Shown piece by piece: positions 1 through 5,924 of a DNA stretch of 7,862 nucleotides; positions within the stretch are counted from its first letter, which is position 1, and every line of letters starts with the position of its first letter. Under the pieces are notes generated by a model. It did not search any database, was not told the origin of the DNA, and saw only the letters and a program-made list of their open reading frames with translations. Where the stretch lies: positions 1 to 7,862 of the forward strand of contig CAYOEZ010000217.1 in the NCBI GenBank assembly GCA_964402955.1, written 5' to 3'. The position numbers were made by a program, and so were the translations under genes. The stretch is from CAYOEZ01 sp964402955 (lineage in GTDB: Bacteria; Chloroflexota; DTOL01; DAOUCN01).

Positions 1-150
1 CTGGCCGCGTAGCCCGAGCTCATCGATCACTTCCGCGACCAGACGATGGATGATCCCGTGGCCACACCCGGGACAGTAGTGCGTCACCACGTCCGTCAGG
101 GTGACGGCCTTGTCGAAGACGATCTGCTCGTTTGCTAGTACAGTGTCCAT
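1..150 (-). CDS. 2-oxoacid:ferredoxin oxidoreductase, beta (TPP-binding) subunit, partial
   Basis: Only the first 50 codons are present; the gene continues beyond position 1. The encoded start contains YCPGCGHG followed by IIHRLVAEVIDELG, the N-terminal signature of the thiamine-pyrophosphate subunit of the VOR/KOR class, where the two cysteines of CPGC help bind a [4Fe-4S] cluster and the following segment begins the TPP domain. Such enzymes convert a 2-oxoacid plus CoA to acyl-CoA, CO2 and reduced ferredoxin in the cytoplasm. The ATG is supported by GGAG 8 nt upstream on the minus strand. It follows the glycerol-3-phosphate dehydrogenase gene after 58 nt, and the alpha subunit lies one gene further upstream, so this is very probably the partner of the VorB protein here. 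The matching symbol would be vorA or korB; substrate specificity cannot be read from this fragment. Confidence 0.9.
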   Translation of the reverse strand, partial: MDTVLANEQIVFDKAVTLTDVVTHYCPGCGHGIIHRLVAEVIDELGLRGQ

Positions 151-208
151 GATTCATTCTCCAAGACGACATTGTCTGGCGAGGCACAACAAAACGGATT
201 CTGTCCCC

Positions 209-1924
209 CTATGCCATGTACGCCCGCGTGTGGGCAACTTCCTCTCGATACGCGGCAACCTGCCGTTTCTGTTCGTCCGCAGTCCATCCCAATTCATGTC
301 CCGCCAGCGCGGCAAGTTCATCAACTGCATCGAGTCCCTGGTTTCGATCCTCCATGAGCAGGTGCAGACGCCGCGACATCACATCGATAAGCGTCATCGC
401 CATCTCATTGCGCACAGCGTGGACCACCTCTGCCTTGATGTAGGGCAAGTCCGCAACAATGCGGTCGGCCAGGCGCGGATTCGCGTCCAGCACAGCCGTT
501 ACGTGCGGATAGCCTGAGCCGTAGGCGTGCAACAAGTGTTCGATCATGTCCGCCGGCAGTCGCCCTCCAAGATCGGCCTGTGCCCTGGCTGACAAGTCTT
601 CCTGCATCCCGGCGACCCCGCCTGCCATGAGGGCTTCTCTGTCGCTGTGGGGATCAGCAACGGCTGGCGCTCCCGTCTGCCTCGTGAGCTTGCGCTCAGC
701 CACGTCCACAAGCTGCTGGCCCATCGAGCGGTAGGTCGTGAGCTTGCCGCCCGCGATGCACAACAAGCCCGAGGGCGTCTCCCATATCTTGTGCTCGCGC
801 GAGACGGACGACTCCGTGCCCTTCTCCGCGCCTTCAGAAACCAGCGGGCGCACACCGGCGTAGGTGCTGATGATGTCTGCCCTGGTCAGATTGACGGAGG
901 GGAACTGCACGTTGATGGCATTGAGGATATACTCGATGTCCTTGTCATCAGCGTACACGTTGTCCAGATCGCCACGGTAGTCCGTATCGGTCGTACCGAT
1001 AATGCTGAATTCGTGCCACGGAATGAGGAACATGAGCCGGCCATCGCGCGGCGAGAAATAACCCAGCGCATGATCCGAACCCAGCCGCGAGCGCTTGACA
1101 AGGATGTGTACGCCCTTGGTTAGGCGCATGAGCGACTGAGCCCTGGGATCATCCATCTTGAGAATGGCATCGGTCCAGGGTCCCAATGCGCTGATCACAA
1201 CCTGGCCATGCACCGTGATCGCCCGTCCAGATAGAACGTCTTTGACAATAACGCCACGCGTCTTGCCGCCTTCCTTGACCAGCCCGCTTGCCTGCGTATA
1301 GTTGGCAATCAGCGCGCCGTGGTCGTGCGCAGAAAGCAGCGTCGACAGGGTCAGGCGAGCGTCATCGACGCCACAGTCGTAGTAGCGCGGCGCGCCGGTC
1401 AGGCCGTCGGCGCGCAAGGGCGGGAAAATGCTGAGGACTTCCCTGGGCCGCAGCATCTTGTGGCGCTTGATGTTGCGGAAGAGCGCAAGGATGTCGTAGA
1501 GCCACATGCCGGCCATGATCTTGTAGAAGCCATTCTTGGCGCCCTTGTAGATCGGCAGAAGAAACGGCAACGGCTTGACCAAATAGGGCGCCATGTGGCG
1601 CAGGCGCCGCCGCTCGGTGCTGGCCTCAAAGACAAGCCCAAACTGGAATGTCTCCAAATAGCGGACACCGCCATGCACCAACTTGGACGAACGACTGCTG
1701 GTGCCGAAGGCGAAATCGCTCTTTTCGATCAGCGCGACACGGCGGCCACGCATAGCCGCGTCACGAGCGATGCCAGCTCCCGTGATGCCGCCGCCGACGA
1801 TGATGTAGTCAAAGGTCTCTGCAGCCAACTGCTCCAGGTTCTGCTGGCGCGTTGTGAACGAGAAGCTACCCTGCTTCTTCGTATATGTTGAGTTCGTGGA
1901 TGTTGACATGGACATTCTGATCAT
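209..1924 (-). CDS. glpD: FAD-dependent glycerol-3-phosphate dehydrogenase
   Basis: Oxidises sn-glycerol 3-phosphate to dihydroxyacetone phosphate with FAD, normally at the membrane surface and passing electrons to quinone. Visible features in order (571-residue numbering): FAD dinucleotide-binding glycine motif GGGITGAG at 44-51, the family block GTSSRSSKLVHGG at 74-86, ALGPWTD at 246-252, TKGVH at 269-273, TTDTDYRGD at 311-319, YAGVRPL at 355-361 and AGGKLTTYR at 391-399, then a C-terminal DAO-type domain. Length is normal for GlpD/GlpA-type enzymes. The first ~20 residues are an extra Ser/Thr-rich segment; ATGs exist at codons 1, 4 and 6. GGAG lies only 2 nt from the first ATG, so codon 4 (start 1915) is an equally good choice. 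The gene sits between the alpha and beta subunit genes of a ferredoxin oxidoreductase, 54 nt after the former, which is an unusual place. No frameshift or missing motif was seen. Confidence 0.95.
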   Translation of the reverse strand: MIRMSMSTSTNSTYTKKQGSFSFTTRQQNLEQLAAETFDYIIVGGGITGAGIARDAAMRGRRVALIEKSDFAFGTSSRSSKLVHGGVRYLETFQFGLVFEASTERRRLRHMAPYLVKPLPFLLPIYKGAKNGFYKIMAGMWLYDILALFRNIKRHKMLRPREVLSIFPPLRADGLTGAPRYYDCGVDDARLTLSTLLSAHDHGALIANYTQASGLVKEGGKTRGVIVKDVLSGRAITVHGQVVISALGPWTDAILKMDDPRAQSLMRLTKGVHILVKRSRLGSDHALGYFSPRDGRLMFLIPWHEFSIIGTTDTDYRGDLDNVYADDKDIEYILNAINVQFPSVNLTRADIISTYAGVRPLVSEGAEKGTESSVSREHKIWETPSGLLCIAGGKLTTYRSMGQQLVDVAERKLTRQTGAPAVADPHSDREALMAGGVAGMQEDLSARAQADLGGRLPADMIEHLLHAYGSGYPHVTAVLDANPRLADRIVADLPYIKAEVVHAVRNEMAMTLIDVMSRRLHLLMEDRNQGLDAVDELAALAGHELGWTADEQKRQVAAYREEVAHTRAYMA

Positions 1925-1940
1925 TTCTCCAAAACGGTGT

Positions 1941-1970
1941 GCCGGGTGCAGGCTCGCCCCGCTTCCCGGC
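1941..1970 (-). other. Intercistronic inverted repeat upstream of glpD
   Basis: A perfect 6-bp GC-only inverted repeat (GCCGGG at 1941-1946, CCCGGC at 1965-1970) with an 18-nt loop fills most of the 54-nt gap between vorB and glpD. No T-run follows on the minus strand, so it is not a standard intrinsic terminator. It could affect mRNA stability or processing between the two cistrons. Stems this short arise often by chance in GC-rich DNA. Confidence 0.3.
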
Positions 1971-1978
1971 CAGCGTAT

Positions 1979-3061
1979 CTATGTACTCGCTGTCACACTG
2001 GGCAGTGACAGCTTCTGCGCAAGCATATTTATGTCAACCTGCACTTCCTCAGGAACAGGAACAATGCCGCCCATACGGCTGAACAGATCAACGGGCGTCT
2101 GCCGCCCCACCCCCAGTTGCACATCTTCAATCATCTGCCCGGCGCTCATCTCAGCGACCAGAAACGCCCTGGCCGTGCCGGCCAATTCAGTCACACGCCG
2201 GTACGGGAATGGGAAAAGGCTGATGGGGCGCAGCAGCCCGACGGGAACGCCTGCCGCGCGCGCCTTCTTGACCGCCGTCTGGCAGATGCGGCCCATGATG
2301 CCATAGGCAACGACGACGATCTCCGCTCCGTCCAGCATGTATTCAGCGTAGCGGACCTCGTTCTCGACAATGCGCCGCTGCACGGCTTGAATCTCGATAT
2401 TCCGCTGTTCTAGATCTTCGGAGTTCAGAAATAGCGACGTGACCGTGCGTTGCTTGCGCCCTTCGGCGCCGAAAACCGCCCAATCTGGCCGCTCGCTGAG
2501 CAGAGGCCGATAGGGCGGCAACTCGCATGGCTCCATAACCTGGCCGATGCTGCCATCGCCCATGACAACAGCCACGTGGCGATAGGTCCATGCCAGATCA
2601 AAGGCAAGCACTGTCAAATCCACTGCTTCCTGGACGGAAGCAGGCGCCAAAACAATCGGGTGATAGTCGCCATGACCACCACCCTTGACAAGCTGAAAAT
2701 AGTCACCCTGCGCCGGTTGGATGTTGCCCAGGCCCGGGCCTCCCCGCACGATGTCGACCAGGACGGCGGGAATGCGCGAGCAGACGATGTATGACAATCC
2801 CTCCTGCATGAGACTGACACCGGGGCTGGACGATGAGGTCATAACCCGTGCGCCGGTGCACGCTGCGCCGTAGACCATGTTGATCGCTGCCAGCTCACTC
2901 TCAGCCTGGAGGAAAACTCGTCCCTCCTCAGGCATGCGGCGAGCCATGTACTCCAAAAGCTCTGTCTGCGGCGTGATGGGATAGCCGAAGTAGGCCTGCA
3001 CGCCGGCCCTGATGGCTGCCTCGCCAATGGCTTCATTGCCCTTCATCAATTGCCTGGCCAT
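1979..3061 (-). CDS. vorB: 2-oxoacid:ferredoxin oxidoreductase alpha subunit (VorB type)
   Basis: Alpha subunit of a CoA-dependent 2-oxoacid:ferredoxin oxidoreductase, closest by recollection to the 3-methyl-2-oxobutanoate dehydrogenase subunit VorB family (branched-chain 2-oxoacids to acyl-CoA, CO2 and reduced ferredoxin). The 360-residue length is normal. Characteristic blocks: LMKGNEAIGEAAIRAG at 5-20, YFGYPITPQTE at 24-34 (the pyrimidine-domain YPITP motif), LQAESELAAINMVYGAA at 51-67, MTSSSSPGVSLMQEG at 74-88, RGGPGLGNIQPAQGDYFQ at 106-123 and KGGGHGDYHPIVLAP at 126-140, with the transketolase C-terminal-like domain after about residue 225. The ATG is supported by an upstream GAGGAAGGA purine run ending 7 nt before it. 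The ferredoxin gene lies 83 nt upstream and glpD 54 nt downstream. Exact 2-oxoacid preference (branched-chain versus 2-oxoglutarate) is an inference from overall similarity. Confidence 0.93.
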   Translation of the reverse strand: MARQLMKGNEAIGEAAIRAGVQAYFGYPITPQTELLEYMARRMPEEGRVFLQAESELAAINMVYGAACTGARVMTSSSSPGVSLMQEGLSYIVCSRIPAVLVDIVRGGPGLGNIQPAQGDYFQLVKGGGHGDYHPIVLAPASVQEAVDLTVLAFDLAWTYRHVAVVMGDGSIGQVMEPCELPPYRPLLSERPDWAVFGAEGRKQRTVTSLFLNSEDLEQRNIEIQAVQRRIVENEVRYAEYMLDGAEIVVVAYGIMGRICQTAVKKARAAGVPVGLLRPISLFPFPYRRVTELAGTARAFLVAEMSAGQMIEDVQLGVGRQTPVDLFSRMGGIVPVPEEVQVDINMLAQKLSLPSVTAST

Positions 3062-3099
3062 CTCTCTATCCTTCCTCTACAGCAAGGAACGCAAGCCGC

Positions 3100-3117
3100 T
3101 CCGCCTGCGCCGGCGGA
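3100..3117 (-). other. GC-rich intercistronic hairpin between ferredoxin and vorB
   Basis: A perfect inverted repeat (TCCGCC at 3100-3105, GGCGGA at 3112-3117) with a 6-nt loop lies in the 83-nt gap. It would form a compact, stable hairpin in the mRNA, about 40 nt upstream of the vorB start and clear of its ribosome binding site. No U-run follows, so termination is unlikely; a segmental stability or processing role is possible. Confidence 0.35.
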
Positions 3118-3144
3118 CGCCATGCCGCCCTTGCCTGGATTCTG

Positions 3145-3375
3145 CTACACGCTGCCGGGGGCGTCGCCACGGTAGACAGCGATAGCCGTCTCGGGACAGA
3201 TGAGCGCACACAGCATACACCCTGAACATTGGCGGCTCGCATCCTCAAACTGCGACGGACGATAGCCCAGCACGTTGAAATGCTCAGCCATGCGGACTAG
3301 TTTCTTGGGACAGACAGTGGTGCAGAGTTGGCACCCTTTGCAGCGGGCCTCGTAGATGTTGATTCGTCCTGCCAT
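3145..3375 (-). CDS. 2x[4Fe-4S] ferredoxin, delta-type subunit of 2-oxoacid oxidoreductase
   Basis: A 76-residue iron-sulfur protein with two complete bacterial-type cluster motifs: Cys12, 15, 18 and 22 followed by Pro23, and Cys50, 53, 56 and 60 followed by Pro61. Each is CX2CX2CX3CP, as expected for two [4Fe-4S] clusters. The 27-residue spacer between the motifs is somewhat longer than in small free ferredoxins, as in the ferredoxin-like subunits that accompany VOR/KOR/POR enzymes. It probably carries electrons from the TPP-centred reaction to soluble ferredoxin. The start is fixed by a very strong AAGGAGGAGG ribosome binding site just upstream of the ATG. It lies 45 nt after the radical SAM gene and directly before vorB, the usual place for this subunit. 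Symbols such as korD or vorC would be used in annotated genomes. Confidence 0.92.
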   Translation of the reverse strand: MAGRINIYEARCKGCQLCTTVCPKKLVRMAEHFNVLGYRPSQFEDASRQCSGCMLCALICPETAIAVYRGDAPGSV

Positions 3376-3420
3376 GCACCCTCCTCCTTGAGGTGTGACT
3401 TGATGAGAAAGCCCGACCCT

Positions 3421-4701
3421 CTAGTAGATGAACTCCCGAATGTCATACAAGGCAATCTTGGGGCGCTGCTGTGGAGCGGGAAAGACTAGCCCGGCACGAA
3501 TCGTCTGGATCTGCTCATCCATCTCAGCCCCGGTCAACGGCTGCGCGCCAAGCAGTTCTGCCTGATGCGCGTACTCCGAGCCAGGATAATCCATGAACGG
3601 CGAGAAGTAGACGATGTCACGCTCGCCCAGACCCATGCTGTTCAGCGCAGCAATGGAGTGTTCCACATGTTGGCAGGCAAAACGCTGGCCCCCGGCGCCG
3701 ATCATCAGGATAACGCCCACATCGACGCCGCCTGCTTTGATGCTGGTCACAGCGTCACGTGCATCTTGCGCCGTACTCCCCTTGCGCAAGAAACTGAGCA
3801 ACTCATCGTCGCCGCTCTCCATGCCGATGTAGACCCGCTTTACGTTGCGTCGCGCCAGCTCGCGGTAGTCCGCTGCCGTCTTATGCCTGCTGCTAAAGGC
3901 ATCAACGAATGAATAGATGCCGCGCAGAGCATCGGGGTGAGCCTGTAGCCAGGCCTGGCGCTCGTCGCCAGTCAAATGCGCCGGCGCCACGGTCAACTCT
4001 GATACCAGAACATCGAGCAAGCTCAGCAGCCGCTCTTGCGGGATAACGAGCGCATTGGCATCGGCCAGGAAGAGCGTCCCGCGCAGCCGCAGCGCCGGTC
4101 CGAAGAACGCAACCACGTCGCGTATGTGGCGACGAAACTCATTATCACTCTTGAGGCGGAAAGGACGGTCCCGGTACAAGTCGCAGAACGTACACTTGTT
4201 CCAGGAACACCCCTCAGTAGCTTGCAGCACAAGGGCCAGATACTGGTCTGGGGGCAGAATGCTCACCGGCTTGTAGATGGCGCTGAAACGCGCGGCGTCT
4301 TCGTGCAGATCTTCGTAGGGGCGCACCCGTTCCAGCGTCTTGAGAACGGTTGGCAGCGCCTCAGGGGCAGAACACGTGACGCCGCTGATCTTCCCTGAGC
4401 GGACTGCCTGCGCGATGACGGCGAGCAGGCCAATCATCTCAGCAAAGAAAGCCTGCTTCTCGCTTTCGTTCAGATCGCAGCGCGAGCGTCTGGCCAGGCC
4501 ATGCCCCGCTCCCCATTTCACCAGAACCCGGTTGTCGAGTCCCCGCAAGTAATTGCGCCCGGAGCGGTAAGCGCCCAACAAACGTCCTGCTGTATCGAAG
4601 TTATAGACGGTGGCGGTATTGATAGTCACGGAAAAGGAGTTTGGTCTTACATTGACCAGAATCTCATTCCCGCTCTCATTGACAACGAATTGGACCATCA
4701 T
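3421..4701 (-). CDS. Radical SAM protein with CX4CX2C cluster motif, function unknown
   Basis: Numbered from the ATG at 4701 (426 residues), the cluster-binding cysteines are Cys165, Cys170 and Cys173 in GCSWNKCTFC. This is a CX4CX2C spacing rather than the textbook CX3CX2C; I recall similar CxxNKCTFC spacing in a broad family of uncharacterised radical SAM proteins. GMESGDDELLSFLRKG at 293-308 matches the conserved strand of COG1032/Elp3-like radical SAM barrels, and GVILMIGAGG at 329-338 follows. The ~160-residue N-terminal part has no domain I recognise. The open frame extends upstream to 4767, but an extended -10 promoter at 4724-4732 lies inside that extension, so one of the tandem ATGs at 4701/4698 is the likelier start. 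No good Shine-Dalgarno is seen there, leaving the start uncertain and the message nearly leaderless. It heads the ferredoxin-vorB-glpD cluster. Substrate unknown; maturation of a neighbouring enzyme is possible but unproven. Confidence 0.85.
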   Translation of the reverse strand: MMVQFVVNESGNEILVNVRPNSFSVTINTATVYNFDTAGRLLGAYRSGRNYLRGLDNRVLVKWGAGHGLARRSRCDLNESEKQAFFAEMIGLLAVIAQAVRSGKISGVTCSAPEALPTVLKTLERVRPYEDLHEDAARFSAIYKPVSILPPDQYLALVLQATEGCSWNKCTFCDLYRDRPFRLKSDNEFRRHIRDVVAFFGPALRLRGTLFLADANALVIPQERLLSLLDVLVSELTVAPAHLTGDERQAWLQAHPDALRGIYSFVDAFSSRHKTAADYRELARRNVKRVYIGMESGDDELLSFLRKGSTAQDARDAVTSIKAGGVDVGVILMIGAGGQRFACQHVEHSIAALNSMGLGERDIVYFSPFMDYPGSEYAHQAELLGAQPLTGAEMDEQIQTIRAGLVFPAPQQRPKIALYDIREFIY

Positions 4702-4723
4702 GACGCCAACACCATCCCCGTCT

Positions 4724-4732
4724 ATTATAGCA
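4724..4732 (-). promoter_or_regulatory. Extended -10 promoter for the radical SAM/vor cluster
   Basis: Read on the minus strand the bases are TGCTATAAT, a perfect extended -10 element (TGn followed by TATAAT). No convincing -35 is present at 16-18 nt upstream, which is typical for extended -10 promoters. Transcription would begin near 4716-4718, about 15 nt before the ATG pair at 4701/4698. A TTGACA on the same strand at 4762-4767 is 32 nt from this -10 box and cannot pair with it. Confidence 0.6.
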
Positions 4733-4835
4733 CACCCGCTCCCGCTACATTGTACGCGAGATGTCAAGCTCCAGCATCCGCCGAACTACCTACAACCGCT
4801 ACGCATTACAGCCTATACCACAACGTAGCCCAGCC

Positions 4836-5143
4836 CTACGCCGGGCAATTGACACTCAGGCGCCTGTCCATCGCAGCGCGTTCCAGTTCCTCGCGAAACT
4901 CAGGCGTGGCAATGGAAACCAGCAGCTTCGCTCTTTCACACACGCTGCGGCCATGCAAGTTGACGACGCCATGCTCGGTTGCCACGTCGTGCACATCGCC
5001 ACGGCTAGTCACGACGCCCGCGCCACGGTCAAGGACGGGCACAAGGCGCGAGAGAGCGCCACTCTTCGCTGTGGCAGGCAGGGCGATGATCGCCTTGCCG
5101 CCCTTCGAGCGGGCCGCTCCGCGCACGAAGTCAACCTGCCCGC
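4836..5143 (-). pseudogene. 3' remnant of acetyl-CoA hydrolase / 4-hydroxybutyrate-type CoA-transferase
   Basis: From the join at 5135-5143 the frame on the minus strand reads GQVDFVRGAARSKGGK, then IIALPATAKSGALSRLVP, GAGVVTSRGDVHDVATEHGV, NLHGRSVCERAKLLVSIA and FREELERAA before a TAG at 4836-4838. This is the conserved C-terminal domain of the acetyl-CoA hydrolase/transferase family (4-hydroxybutyrate, butyryl and related CoA-transferases). Full proteins are about 430 residues; only about the last 100 remain, so the N-terminal domain and the catalytic glutamate region are gone. The fragment has no ribosome binding site of its own at the join; a GTG at 5124-5126 opens a 96-codon frame but no family member starts there. 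It is joined out of frame to the start of an alanine dehydrogenase gene. Function is very probably lost, unless the join is an assembly error. Confidence 0.85.
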
Positions 5144-5560
5144 AATCTCGCTCATCGGTGTAACGACGGGCAGGCTGTTATCGTCTAACTGAATGGTCTC
5201 ATAGGCGACAGCGCTAACCTGCCGGGCAAGGAGCGTATCGATGAGGGCGCGCGGGGCGACGGCCATGTGCAGGAAACCGGTGATGCGATGCCCATCACGC
5301 AGATAGGGGAACTCACTGGCGATCAGCGCTCTCACCTTGAGGACCATGTCAGAGCGGCCCCACGCCTCCTCTACAGAGTAGACGGTCTCTGCGCCGGCGG
5401 CGCGGTAGTCTTCAGCGCTGAAGCCGCTGACCGCTCCGGCCTTGCTCTGCACGTAGATACGATGACCGTCTGCAGCGAGGATGCCCACGCCATTGGGCGT
5501 CAGTCCAACGCGGTTCTCGAACGTGGCCGAGGTGGCTTCTCTGGGTACACCAATATTCAT
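5009..5560 (-). pseudogene. ald: Alanine dehydrogenase, truncated after residue 142 and fused out of frame
   Basis: Alanine dehydrogenase normally catalyses NAD-dependent interconversion of alanine and pyruvate and is about 370 residues long. Here residues 1-142 are typical of the N-terminal domain: MNIGVPRE at the start, ENRVGLTP at 15-22, SGFSAEDYRAAGA at 45-57, DMVLKV at 71-76, FLHMA at 96-100, AYETIQL at 119-125 and VTPMSEIAGR at 133-142. Positions equivalent to the substrate-binding Arg, Lys and His are kept (Arg17, Lys75, His98). After Arg142 the frame enters CoA-transferase DNA in the wrong phase and runs 41 unrelated residues to a stop at 5009. The whole NAD-binding domain and the catalytic Asp are missing. 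AGGAGG 5 nt before the ATG and two upstream promoters look intact. The KVR-ALIASEF stretch differs from the usual KVKEP, so the parent was a divergent family member. Confidence 0.88.
5135..5143 (-). other. Microhomology junction between ald and CoA-transferase sequences
   Basis: On the minus strand the nine bases GCGGGCAGG can be read as part of Ile-Ala-Gly-Arg of the alanine dehydrogenase (MSEIAGR) and, in another frame, as part of Gly-Gly-Gln-Val of the CoA-transferase (GGQVDF). The sequence is unambiguously ald upstream of it and unambiguously CoA-transferase downstream. This is the pattern left by a deletion or template switch between two short identical stretches. Confidence 0.75.
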
Positions 5561-5610
5561 GGTCCCTCCTCATCATTGAGTGTGCCACTGGACAATTGGG
5601 GTGTAGCGCA

Positions 5611-5639
5611 AGCGTAACACACCAGCGTCGCCAAGTCAA
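5611..5639 (-). promoter_or_regulatory. Proximal promoter upstream of ald
   Basis: On the minus strand there is a -35 TTGACT (5639-5634), a 17-nt spacer and a -10 TACGCT (5616-5611). This gives an expected start near 5604 and an untranslated leader of about 45 nt before the ald ATG. The match to sigma-70 consensus is good for the -35 and moderate for the -10. Confidence 0.5.
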
Positions 5640-5712
5640 GACATGGCGCTTCAGACAATGGACCTGTTCGTGCCCGTGCCTCAGCCTCGTAGCCATGCCG
5701 CAGGCTGAGCGA

Positions 5713-5741
5713 AGAATAAAGATTATTGCTTAACTTGTCAA
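5713..5741 (-). promoter_or_regulatory. Distal promoter upstream of ald
   Basis: On the minus strand a consensus -35 TTGACA (5741-5736) is followed after exactly 17 nt by TATTCT (5718-5713). The expected start is near 5706, giving a leader of about 145 nt. The same hexamers and spacing are used by the divergent promoter at 5794-5822. Confidence 0.6.
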
Positions 5742-5752
5742 CTACCACAAGT
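5733..5752. promoter_or_regulatory. Inverted repeat ACTTGT-N8-ACAAGT, candidate operator
   Basis: A perfect 6-bp inverted repeat (5733-5738 and 5747-5752) with an 8-bp spacer overlaps the -35 box of the distal leftward promoter. Its position would suit a repressor, for example the XRE-TPR protein encoded next door. Chance occurrence in a 360-bp AT-richer spacer cannot be excluded. Confidence 0.3.
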
Positions 5753-5793
5753 GCTTATAGTAGCGCAGGTCACAGACTCGTGTCAGACGAAAC

Positions 5794-5822
5794 TTGACAA
5801 AGCGTGCATGGTATGGTATTCT
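5794..5822 (+). promoter_or_regulatory. Promoter for the XRE-TPR regulator and maoC
   Basis: Consensus -35 TTGACA (5794-5799), a 17-nt spacer and -10 TATTCT (5817-5822) predict transcription from about 5829. That leaves an untranslated leader of roughly 95 nt before the ATG at 5924. The leader contains an imperfect 8-bp stem (CGGTAACG near 5829 with CGTCACCG near 5848). Confidence 0.65.
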
Positions 5823-5873
5823 CTTAAGCGGTAACGGCAAAACAAGTCGTCACCGTACCCGACTCTCTACAAC

Positions 5874-5924
5874 ATGTATTGCGATTCGGGGGAACGATTC
5901 CTAGAAAAGGCGAGGGTAGTGTAA
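5874..5924 (+). CDS. Possible 16-codon leader frame overlapping the regulator start
   Basis: ATG at 5874 opens the frame MYCDSGERFLEKARVV, whose TAA (5922-5924) overlaps the regulator ATG as TAATG. This arrangement is typical of translational coupling and would make the frame a leader peptide. Against it, no Shine-Dalgarno is visible before the ATG, and an open frame of this length is expected by chance. It should be read as a possibility only. Confidence 0.22.
   Translation: MYCDSGERFLEKARVV

Larger units (their letters stand above)
5561..5923. other. Divergent intergenic control region
   Basis: This gene-free stretch of about 360 bp separates the leftward ald remnant from the rightward regulator gene and is visibly more AT-rich than its flanks between about 5710 and 5880. 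It holds two leftward promoters, one rightward promoter, an inverted repeat and a possible 16-codon leader frame, listed separately. The motif TTGNCAA occurs twice (5735-5741 and 5794-5800), both times overlapping a -35 box. No RNA gene or terminator was recognised. Confidence 0.7.

Noticed and set aside
1319..1891. Open frame of 190 codons on the plus strand, opposite glpD
   Set aside because: It lies entirely antisense to well-supported glpD domains; its composition is that of a shadow frame in GC-rich coding DNA and it has no recognisable motif.
4762..4767. TTGACA on the minus strand as -35 box for the radical SAM promoter
   Set aside because: It is 32 nt from the TATAAT at 4724-4729, and no -10-like hexamer lies 16-18 nt downstream of it.
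4798..4829. Inverted repeat GCTACG/CGTAGC after the CoA-transferase remnant as a terminator
   Set aside because: The stem is only 6 bp with a 20-nt loop and no T-run follows, so it does not support a terminator call.
5009..5143. Programmed frameshift or simple sequencing frameshift in ald
   Set aside because: A frameshift would let the alanine dehydrogenase continue in another frame. Instead the other frame encodes the C-terminus of an unrelated CoA-transferase family, so sequence is missing rather than shifted.
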